NCBI RefSeq assembly: GCF_011302055.1
Contig: NZ_CP049871.1
Span: 2,004,501-2,068,500 of the forward strand
Direction of reading: 5' to 3'
Length of the DNA: 64,000 bases
Origin: Sphingomonas sinipercae
Lineage (GTDB): Bacteria > Pseudomonadota > Alphaproteobacteria > Sphingomonadales > Sphingomonadaceae
This document shows, one piece after another, positions 35,962 through 41,926 of this stretch. The notes beneath the pieces were generated by a model. That model did not search any database and was not told the origin of the DNA. It saw only the letters and a program-made list of their open reading frames with translations. How positions within the stretch are numbered: position 1 is the first letter of the stretch; every line of letters begins with the position of its first letter. Made by a program: the position numbers and the translations under genes.

Positions 35962-36392
35962 TCCGACGCGTCATCAGCATCCTGTCCTTCGCGTTCGGCG
36001 GCTGGATGCTGACCTGTGAGGCGATGCTTGCATTCTTCACGTTCGACGGCGGTGCGGCAGCGGTCGCCCTGGGGATCGGATTTTTCCTAATCATTGCCGG
36101 CGTCCCCCTGCTTATCGGCAGTTGGATCAGCCCAGGCCGTCGATGGCGGGAGCTGGGCATCACGCTACTGGTGGTCGCCGCAGTCGCCTTGTTCCTGGGC
36201 GTGACGATGGGATTGATGTTGGTCGACCCGGCGATGAAGGGCCTGATGCCGCCGTTGCCCGAGGGACTGAGCATTGCGCCGTTGAAGGGCGCCGCCAACC
36301 TGCTCGCCATCGCCGGCCTTGGCTGGTGGCTTTACCGCGGCTCGTCGCGGGCAGGCGAGGAAGCGCGCGACAGGAGCCAGGAAGGGAGTTGA
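35958..36392 (+). CDS. membrane protein of unknown function
   Basis: A 144-residue product whose ATG overlaps the stop of the preceding membrane-protein gene. Four hydrophobic segments (VISILSFAFGGWMLTCEAML; VALGIGFFLIIAGVPLLIGS; LGITLLVVAAVALFLGVTMG; a last one ending LGWWLYRG) and a polar, charged C-terminus. Codon use is as in neighbouring core genes. Function unknown; the pairing suggests a shared membrane role. Confidence 0.75.
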   Translation: MIRRVISILSFAFGGWMLTCEAMLAFFTFDGGAAAVALGIGFFLIIAGVPLLIGSWISPGRRWRELGITLLVVAAVALFLGVTMGLMLVDPAMKGLMPPLPEGLSIAPLKGAANLLAIAGLGWWLYRGSSRAGEEARDRSQEGS

Positions 36393-36453
36393 AGCAGGCA
36401 GGCCGGCGGGTGGCCGCAGGCCAACCCAATCAGCTTCGCTGACTTCGTTCCGA

Positions 36454-36476
36454 CGTCACGGATTTACTCCGTGACG
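36454..36476. repeat. short perfect hairpin at the edge of the AT-rich islet
   Basis: CGTCACGGA (36454-36462) and TCCGTGACG (36468-36476) form a perfect 9-bp stem with a 5-base loop (TTTAC). It follows the sequence CAGCTTCGCTGACTTCG; AGCTTCGCTG also occurs in the intergenic sequence at 35450-35480, so this seems to be a dispersed intergenic element. It sits between the membrane-protein pair and the GIY-YIG gene, where base composition changes. Confidence 0.55.
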
Positions 36477-36507
36477 GCCTCTTCCCTTGTCGTTTACAGT
36501 TGGCCGC

Positions 36508-37335
36508 ATGCTGACGTTTCAAAGTCTACTTCGGGAATCCGGTCTCGAGCCACGCGATGTTCGACTTTTGCGACATGCCAAAGCGCAAAGCACGCCCGGC
36601 ATGTCTCAGTATCGCGCATGGAGGGAAGATATCGAGGTCTTCCACCGTTACCAATCCACTCAGCCCGTAAAGTACCGAGCCTACTTCGACGCACCGTATT
36701 GGGCAGCGTTTGTGGCTACTCCAGCGAAGGAAACGTTGTTCGTTGGACTGTACGAAGTGGAGCTATCGGAGCGAGCGATCCCGGCTTTCCACTGCCCTCT
36801 GACAGGAAGCTTCAACGAGGCTGGAACGGTCGACGTCTACTCAACGAGCTTCGTCGCCGACTTGGAGCCTTATCAGGGCAAGCTCGTGATAGATTGGGGC
36901 GCTGGAACGCGTAGCTGGGCCCAGTATGCAGATCGCAAGCTGAAACCGATCATTGAATTGAGAAGGTCGGAAAGCGATCCACCGTATCCAGGTCACAGCG
37001 CCTTAATCATTCAGCTGTCGCAAGCTGAGGCGCTACCCATGAGTTGGACCGCGATACTTTCTGAAGCGCGAGGCGTCTATCTGCTCACCTGCCCGCGCAC
37101 CAAGGAGCAATACGTAGGTGCTGCTTTTGCCGGCGGCGGTTTCCTAGCGCGCTGGAAGCAACATGCGTCGATGAGCGGTGATGCACTGGCGTTTCGATCG
37201 CGCAATCCTGAGGATTACCGAGTCAGCATCCTCGAGGTCGCCGGCTCCCTGTCAACCGACGATGATATCGTTCGGATGGAGCAACGCTGGAAGGAAAAAC
37301 TTCAAAGCCGAGAAATGGGACTCAATAGGAACTGA
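36508..37335 (+). CDS. GIY-YIG nuclease family protein
   Basis: A 275-residue protein from ATG at 36508. The C-terminal 95 residues are a GIY-YIG domain: GVYLLTCPRTKEQYVGAAF (the GIY...YVG strands), the catalytic-Arg helix LARWKQHAS, and the metal-binding Glu with the end RMEQRWKEKLQSREMGLN. The first 170 residues are a separate domain I cannot name. Such proteins nick or cut DNA, but the partner and target are unknown. The gene is AT-richer than its neighbours and is convergent with the SIR2-like gene, the two stops meeting with no gap (37335/37336). Horizontal acquisition is likely. Confidence 0.8.
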   Translation: MLTFQSLLRESGLEPRDVRLLRHAKAQSTPGMSQYRAWREDIEVFHRYQSTQPVKYRAYFDAPYWAAFVATPAKETLFVGLYEVELSERAIPAFHCPLTGSFNEAGTVDVYSTSFVADLEPYQGKLVIDWGAGTRSWAQYADRKLKPIIELRRSESDPPYPGHSALIIQLSQAEALPMSWTAILSEARGVYLLTCPRTKEQYVGAAFAGGGFLARWKQHASMSGDALAFRSRNPEDYRVSILEVAGSLSTDDDIVRMEQRWKEKLQSREMGLNRN

Positions 37336-38412
37336 CTACCAGATCACAGGAACAGCGCTTGATAAGCTTCTGAAATACTGTGTGCAGAAATCATATGCTT
37401 TCAAATTTGCCATTTCTAACTCGTCCAATTGCCGCTCATCGGGATCAAGCAACGTCTGCCGTGGGTCGAGTTTGTCGAACATCTGCAGTATAGATTGCTC
37501 CACATTCGCAACGGCGGATTTGCTCAAGCCATACGTGGTTGCGAACACTCGTCGAAGGTTGTTGGTGGGAGCTTTCAACAATTTCATGTTAAGTGGATGA
37601 AACGAGAACCCGAGGAACACAAGAGTGTCCGCACTGCTTAGTGCGTCGGTAAGTCCGGACTTGATTGTGGCATCGCCGACTCCCTCACTGAATGTCCTGA
37701 TGCCTTGCGAAGCATCTAAGAGGTTCACGTCGGAGCTTCCGAACGGAATCGTCAACCGCTCGATCTCGTCCGGTCGACCCGCAACGCCGTAAGGATGGAT
37801 GATCTTCAGGCGCGCCATGATCTGACTGACTTCGGCGGGCTGCAAATCGTAGTATTCACGGAGCGCGCGGGGCAGGTATGCTTCAACACAACGATCATAA
37901 TTGAATACGATCAGTGTCAAGTTTTCGAAGACGCGATGTATGTCATCGCGCGAGACGCCTTCCGAAAGCATCTGAAAAAGTCTCGGGATCCAAGTATCGG
38001 CCACAGAAGCAAAGTCGAAAGGCTGAAACTCGTCTTTTAAGCCTGAAATCCTCGAGCTGACTTCTTCGAGCAAGATGGCCTTAACGATGCCGAGCTTGGC
38101 GCAGAGGGCAATGCTCTCGTTTCCACGATGCGCATCTATGAAGTTATCGATGGACAGCGCATGCGGCATTGCTTGGCTAATTAGACGAGCGCTCTTAAAG
38201 TCTTGGTCCGATACTTTATGGGAGCCACTTACTGCCTGGTTATGCCGTCTGAGCCATTCTACAATTTGGTAGTCGCCTCGTGTAAGTTCACTCCAGTCGA
38301 AATGAAGGTCAAGCAGGTCAGCGATCTTGAACTTTAGGGAGTCTCCGACAGCAATTTTGTATTCAGCGCTCGCCCCTGCGCCGACCACAAAAACAGTTGG
38401 TTCGGAAAACAA
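37336..38412 (-). CDS. SIR2-like NAD-binding protein, putative effector
   Basis: A 358-residue protein from TTG at 38412; a GGAG lying over the nrdB stop is a suitable ribosome binding site. SIR2-type features: the NAD loop FVVGAGASAEYKIAVGDSLK (residues 8-27), LIVFNYDRCVEAY (the N-x-D segment, about 168), LKIIHPYG (the catalytic His region, about 203) and VFLGFSFHPLNMKLL (about 265). Stand-alone SIR2-like proteins of this kind are NAD-hydrolysing effectors in several anti-phage systems (Thoeris-, DSR-, SIR2-HerA-type), but here no partner such as HerA, TIR or Argonaute is adjacent. GC content is low (about 40% in a 60-base sample at 37381-37440). The role in defence is inference. Confidence 0.75.
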   Translation of the reverse strand: MFSEPTVFVVGAGASAEYKIAVGDSLKFKIADLLDLHFDWSELTRGDYQIVEWLRRHNQAVSGSHKVSDQDFKSARLISQAMPHALSIDNFIDAHRGNESIALCAKLGIVKAILLEEVSSRISGLKDEFQPFDFASVADTWIPRLFQMLSEGVSRDDIHRVFENLTLIVFNYDRCVEAYLPRALREYYDLQPAEVSQIMARLKIIHPYGVAGRPDEIERLTIPFGSSDVNLLDASQGIRTFSEGVGDATIKSGLTDALSSADTLVFLGFSFHPLNMKLLKAPTNNLRRVFATTYGLSKSAVANVEQSILQMFDKLDPRQTLLDPDERQLDELEMANLKAYDFCTQYFRSLSSAVPVIW

Positions 38413-38415
38413 GAT

Positions 38416-39477
38416 CTACTCCGCAGCCACCCCAGCAGCCTTGAACATATCCGGCTCCCCGGCAGCCTCATCCGCACCATCGTTCGCCGCTTCGCTCTTG
38501 GCCTTCTGGCGGCGGTCGAAGTTGTCCCAGACCTCGTTCCAGTTCCCCCGCGTCGCGGCCTTTGAATATTCGGTCGCTCGGGTTTCGAAGAAGTTGGCGT
38601 GCTCGACGCCGTTCAGCAGCGGGGCGAGCCAGGGGAGCGGGTGTTCCTTCACCTTGTAGATCGGCGGCAGGTGCAGCTGCCCCAGGCGCCAGTCGGCGAT
38701 GTAGCGGATGTACATCTTGATATCGTCGGCGCTCATGCCTTCGACCGGGCCCTGTTCGAACGCGAGGTCGATGAACGCGTCTTCCAGGTCGACGGTGTGG
38801 TAGCACATCTCCCGAATGCTCTTCTTCACCGCGGGGGTGTAGCAATCCCGCTCCGCGCAGAAGGCGTGGAACAGCTTGATGATGCCTTCGCAGTGGAGGC
38901 TTTCGTCGCGCACCGACCAGCTGACGATCTGCCCCATGCCCTTCATCTTGTTGAAGCGCGGGAAGTTCATCAGCATCGCGAAACTGGCGAACAATTGCAG
39001 CCCTTCGGTGAAGCCGCCGAACATCGCCAGAGTCTTGGCGATATCCTCGTCATCCTCGACTCCGAAGGTGCTGAGGTAATCGTGCTTGTCCTTCATCTCC
39101 TTATACTGAAGGAACATGCCATATTCGCTTTCCGGCATGCCGATCGTGTCGAGCAGGTGCGAGTAAGCAGCGATGTGCACCGTTTCCATGTTGGAGAAAG
39201 CGGCGAGCATCATCTTGATCTCGGTTGGCTTGAACACGCGGCCGTATTTTTCGTGGTAGCAATCCTGCACCTCGACGTCCGCCTGGGTGAAGAAGCGGAA
39301 GATCTGCGTCAGCAGGTTGCGTTCATGGTCGGACAACTTCTGCGCCCAATCGCGGCAATCCTCGCCCAGCGGCACTTCCTCCGGCATCCAGTGGATCTGC
39401 TGCTGCCGCTTCCAATATTCGAACGCCCACGGGTATTCGAACGGCTTGTACTGCTTGCGGGCTTCGAGAAGGGGCAT
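38416..39477 (-). CDS. nrdB: class I ribonucleotide reductase, beta subunit
   Basis: A 353-residue di-iron radical subunit. Iron ligands are visible: Asp in TQADVEVQD, E-x-x-H with the radical Tyr seven residues after the Glu in NMETVHIAAYSHLL, and the second E-x-x-H in SVRDESLHCEG; the spacing (31 residues from Asp to Glu) fits the family. The C-terminus carries an extra 40-residue Ala/Glu-rich tail. It is separated from nrdA by about 6.4 kb. The stop is 3 bases from the start of the SIR2-like gene, and the start is 4 bases from a small membrane-protein gene, so it lies within a multi-gene transcript. Confidence 0.95.
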   Translation of the reverse strand: MPLLEARKQYKPFEYPWAFEYWKRQQQIHWMPEEVPLGEDCRDWAQKLSDHERNLLTQIFRFFTQADVEVQDCYHEKYGRVFKPTEIKMMLAAFSNMETVHIAAYSHLLDTIGMPESEYGMFLQYKEMKDKHDYLSTFGVEDDEDIAKTLAMFGGFTEGLQLFASFAMLMNFPRFNKMKGMGQIVSWSVRDESLHCEGIIKLFHAFCAERDCYTPAVKKSIREMCYHTVDLEDAFIDLAFEQGPVEGMSADDIKMYIRYIADWRLGQLHLPPIYKVKEHPLPWLAPLLNGVEHANFFETRATEYSKAATRGNWNEVWDNFDRRQKAKSEAANDGADEAAGEPDMFKAAGVAAE

Positions 39478-39481
39478 TGGT

Positions 39482-39733
39482 CTAAGCTCCTAGAGAAATG
39501 GCTGAGACGATGACGGCTGCGATCAAGGTAAAGCCGACAACGACGAAGGTAATTCCGACGTATCGATTGTTTCGGAGTACATAGGGGTTTGGAACCGGGC
39601 TGTTGTCGCCCCAGGCTTTCCTAAATTCGTGTTCCAACGCCGACTCTCGGCGACTCCGCACGTTTACAAGATAAGCCCCGTAAGCGACCGCCAACAGTCC
39701 TAAGCCTATGAACCCCAGAGCGTACGGATCCAT
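39482..39733 (-). CDS. small two-helix membrane protein
   Basis: An 83-residue product from ATG at 39733. Two hydrophobic segments (FIGLGLLAVAYGAYLVN and VGITFVVVGFTLIAAVIVSA) flank a hydrophilic loop of about 35 residues. The ATG shares one base with the stop of the upstream lipoprotein gene (TGATG), and the stop is 4 bases before nrdB. This tight packing suggests translation in step with nrdB. Function unknown. Confidence 0.7.
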   Translation of the reverse strand: MDPYALGFIGLGLLAVAYGAYLVNVRSRRESALEHEFRKAWGDNSPVPNPYVLRNNRYVGITFVVVGFTLIAAVIVSAISLGA

Positions 39734-40047
39734 CAGTCGATCCTCCGCGCCGTGGCCTCGATGACGTTGCGGTCGCGATAGACTGTGTGCGACTTGCGGG
39801 CGCCGACGCCGAACACGACGATGCCGAGGAAATAGCCGAAATCGTACCAGCCGCCGTTGTTGGGCACGGCATAGACCGCGACCTGATCGGTGAAGAGCGA
39901 GACGACCCAGGCGACGGGGAAGATGAAGCCGTGCCACAGGCCGAGCAGGAAGCCCGGCGCCGCGGGGGCGACGGCCGCGCCGGACTGGGTCGCGGCGCAG
40001 GCGGAAAGGGCAAGGGTGAGCGCCGCTAGGGCTGCGATCCGGGCCAC
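39733..40047 (-). CDS. small lipoprotein with membrane helices
   Basis: A 104-residue product from GTG at 40047. The N-terminus ends in a lipobox (ALTLALSACAAT), so the mature protein would be acylated on Cys. Two further hydrophobic parts (GFLLGLWHGFIFPVAWVVSL and DFGYFLGIVVFGVGARKS) and a basic C-terminus follow. The open frame extends upstream but without coding character. Function unknown; it is part of the run leading to nrdB. Confidence 0.7.
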   Translation of the reverse strand: MARIAALAALTLALSACAATQSGAAVAPAAPGFLLGLWHGFIFPVAWVVSLFTDQVAVYAVPNNGGWYDFGYFLGIVVFGVGARKSHTVYRDRNVIEATARRID

Positions 40048-40133
40048 GCCGTCAGACCGGCTCGGCTGCGCCGACCGGCTGCCCGCCGTGGCAAGTCCAC
40101 GAATTGCTGGCGCAATTCGAGGCTGCCCGCACC

Positions 40134-40535
40134 TTACCAGAAGAGGCGGTCGCCCCGCACCGTCTTGCCGCTCTCGACCCGCGCGAGCCGGCCGCGCCAC
40201 ATCTGCACGTACATCCACAGGCCGGAGAAGCTGAAGAAGAAGAGCGCGAAGCCGGACAGGATCGAGATGGCGGTGCCGGCGGGCCCGAAGCTCTCGCCCG
40301 AATGCAGGTGATGGAGCAGGCCGACGTTCCAGCCGCCCGGCTTCGGCTTGGGCCGGCAGGTCATGGTCGCGGGGCATTCGAAGCCCGGCGGAGTCGCCGC
40401 CGCGGCCGCCTGCGCCTGGCTGGGCGCATTGGCCTTGTTGACCAGGCTGCCGACCTGGCTGAGCACGCCCGTCGCCGAAATCCACAGCAGGAAGACGCCG
40501 AACAGGACGGCCAGCCACCGATGCCACTTGCGCAA
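40134..40535 (-). CDS. PepSY-associated membrane protein
   Basis: A 133-residue product with an N-terminal helix (MRKWHRWLAVLFGVFLLWIS) typical of PepSY-TM proteins, a short periplasmic loop with two Cys (FECPATMTCRP) and a Pro/Lys stretch, and a second helix (AISILSFAFF-like, residues about 88-112) ending RVESGKTVRGDRLFW. Full PepSY-TM proteins are four times longer, so this is a minimal or truncated form that keeps the first and last helices. It belongs to the same-strand run ending in nrdB. Confidence 0.7.
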   Translation of the reverse strand: MRKWHRWLAVLFGVFLLWISATGVLSQVGSLVNKANAPSQAQAAAAATPPGFECPATMTCRPKPKPGGWNVGLLHHLHSGESFGPAGTAISILSGFALFFFSFSGLWMYVQMWRGRLARVESGKTVRGDRLFW

Positions 40536-40606
40536 GCGAACCTCCTAAATGCGAATGGTTCGCAGTATCAAGCGCAGTCGCGGCGGCTTTGCAAGCGGTC
40601 ATCGCG

Positions 40607-40789
40607 TCACCGCCTCGTGACCAGCAGATAGATGAGCACCAGGCCGAGGACGGCAAGCGCGATCATCGCGCCGAGCAGCACCGCGCGCGTGGACTGCGAC
40701 TGCGGTTTGCCAGCCAGGCCGCGCCGCTGCATCGACAGGGTCGGCAGCAGGACGGCGAGCATCGCCAGCAGGATGACGATCGCGGTCAT
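40607..40789 (-). CDS. very small two-helix membrane protein
   Basis: A 60-residue product: first helix MTAIVILLAMLAVLLPTLSM, a basic loop (QRRGLAGKPQSQSTR), second helix VLLGAMIALAVLGLVLIYLL and a TRR end. Length and hydrophobicity argue for a real membrane microprotein in the run upstream of nrdB; a GC-rich non-coding alternative cannot be excluded. Function unknown. Confidence 0.62.
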   Translation of the reverse strand: MTAIVILLAMLAVLLPTLSMQRRGLAGKPQSQSTRAVLLGAMIALAVLGLVLIYLLVTRR

Positions 40790-40880
40790 CGCGCCGCCCC
40801 GCCGCGCGACAGGAGCCGCCGCGAGGACCCACCAGTCCCGCGACGGCTCCGTCCCCCACCCCGAGGCGAAGTTGTGCTAG

Positions 40881-41087
40881 TCACTGCGCTTGCTCCAGTT
40901 CCGCCGCCGACGGGCGATAGCTCATCAGGCCCAGGCCGTGGACGACCAGCAAGGCCGCGGCCACGAACATCAGGACGGCGCTCTGGCTGCCCTGGCGCTC
41001 GCCGCCGGAATTGCGGCGATAAACGACAATCCCGCCGACCAGCAGCGCCGCGCCGATCGCCACTTCGATGATCGCCTGAGTCGTCAC
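40881..41087 (-). CDS. very small membrane protein
   Basis: A 68-residue product from GTG at 41087, overlapping the stop of the preceding 49-residue gene (GTGA). Two hydrophobic segments (AIIEVAIGAALLVGGIVVYR and AVLMFVAAALLVVHGLGLM) are joined by a polar loop (RNSGGERQGSQS). The coupled start makes a real gene likely. Function unknown. Confidence 0.62.
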   Translation of the reverse strand: MTTQAIIEVAIGAALLVGGIVVYRRNSGGERQGSQSAVLMFVAAALLVVHGLGLMSYRPSAAELEQAQ

Positions 41088-41233
41088 CGGCCGCCTGCCG
41101 TCACCGCGAAAATCGCCGTCGCGGCAAGCGCGATCAGGTCGAGCGCAAGCAGCCCGCCGACGACTCCGCCGGCGATCAGGCCGGCCTTGCCGGCCTTCGA
41201 CTTGGGGCGGAATCGTTCGGGGATCAGGCGCAT
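41084..41233 (-). CDS. very small membrane protein, first gene of the nrdB run
   Basis: A 49-residue product from ATG at 41233 (MRLIPERFRPKSKAGKAGLI, then one long Ala/Gly/Leu helix ending in TAGGR). The basic N-terminus followed by a single helix suggests cytoplasm-in topology. It stops at 41084-41086, overlapping the next gene's GTG by 4 bases. It is the first gene after the NrdR-like sites at 41432-41479. Short length limits confidence. Confidence 0.55.
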   Translation of the reverse strand: MRLIPERFRPKSKAGKAGLIAGGVVGGLLALDLIALAATAIFAVTAGGR

Positions 41234-41402
41234 GCTTACTGTGTCTCGCCCCTTCCTAAAAACCAGCGCAATTGGACGCCGATCCGCGCATTCTTCCGTA
41301 CGCTACGGTCGCTGCCATGAGACATTCCGAGTCCCTCGACCTGGCACGTCATTCAGTCCGGCGATTGTACGATAAGCGCGTGGCGAGCACACGAGAAAAA
41401 GC

Positions 41403-41429
41403 ATCCACAGGATTAGGAAATCTGTGGAT
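41403..41429. repeat. inverted repeat with ATCCACAG arms
   Basis: ATCCACAG (41403-41410) and CTGTGGAT (41422-41429) are perfect 8-bp arms with an 11-base loop. On the minus strand TAATCCACA (41423-41431) differs in one base from the DnaA box TTATCCACA. It lies between the NrdR-like sites and the first small membrane-protein gene, so it may be a regulator-binding site. Confidence 0.4.
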
Positions 41430-41431
41430 TA

Positions 41432-41479
41432 AGCCTAGATGTGGTAGCAGTCATCATCCGTCGACACGATATGTAGCGA
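41432..41479 (-). promoter_or_regulatory. putative NrdR box pair upstream of the nrdB run
   Basis: Compared with the palindromic NrdR consensus acaCwatAtaTwGtgt, the site at 41464-41479 (ACACGATATGTAGCGA) matches 12 of 16 positions and the one at 41432-41447 matches 9. Their starts are 32 bases apart, the repeat distance of tandem NrdR boxes. They lie upstream of the small-gene run ending in nrdB and one base downstream of the tip-fimbrial gene stop (41481). No nrdR gene is in the window. Confidence 0.5.
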
Positions 41480-41480
41480 G

Positions 41481-41918
41481 TCAGAAGCCGAGAGTTACCA
41501 CGATTGTGTCGGTGTAGGTTCCGGGCCGAACATTCTGACCGCCGGGGATTCGTCCATAGACCGGGAAGATGCCATGCACCTGGTCGGAGACCATCGTCGA
41601 CGTGCCGGCGGCGCCATCTCCCCAGGCCGTGAACCGTCCGGCATCTGTGTATAGCTGATACTGCAGAACGTCGCTTCCCCCCGTCATTCCTCGGGCGGAA
41701 GGGTTGCCGCCGCTTTCAAGCCGGATCGTATATGTGGTGGATGCGTCGCAACTGACGCGAATTTGCCCAACCCCATCCGTCGAACTGCCGCTCAATGGGG
41801 AGTACGCGCCGAAGTTCACGCCGACCGACTGCAACCCGCACGCGGGCGCAGCCGACGCCACTCCCGCGCCAAACAAGCACTTTGCGGCACATGCGAAGCA
41901 GACGACCGACCGCATCAT
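41481..41918 (-). CDS. Csu-type fimbrial protein (spore coat U domain), possible tip subunit
   Basis: A 145-residue secreted protein from ATG at 41918 (a second ATG 3 bases on). After a signal peptide it shows the spore-coat-U (SCPU) fold: an early Cys (APACGLQSVGVNFGAYS), a central Cys (IRVSCDASTTYTIRLESGGN) and the conserved end PGTYTDTIVVTLGF, which pairs as donor strand in archaic chaperone-usher fimbriae. It is last in the cluster (pilin, chaperone, usher, this), the place of the tip or adhesive subunit in Csu-type systems, but lacks the extra adhesin domain of CsuE. Confidence 0.83.
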   Translation of the reverse strand: MMRSVVCFACAAKCLFGAGVASAAPACGLQSVGVNFGAYSPLSGSSTDGVGQIRVSCDASTTYTIRLESGGNPSARGMTGGSDVLQYQLYTDAGRFTAWGDGAAGTSTMVSDQVHGIFPVYGRIPGGQNVRPGTYTDTIVVTLGF

Positions 41919-41926
41919 GACCGACC

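Noticed and set aside
36454..38412. the AT-rich islet as a complete mobile element
   Set aside because: No integrase, transposase, terminal repeats or tRNA junction is visible, so only horizontal origin of two genes can be suggested.
41401..41431. DnaA-box-like sequences taken as a replication origin
   Set aside because: Only one near-consensus box, no cluster or AT-rich unwinding element, and no dnaA, gyrB or hemE-type neighbours. A regulatory role near nrd is the simpler reading.
41272..41517. 81-residue plus-strand frame over the nrdB upstream region
   Set aside because: It runs across the NrdR-like sites and into the fimbrial gene antisense, has no ribosome binding site, and no plausible fold.
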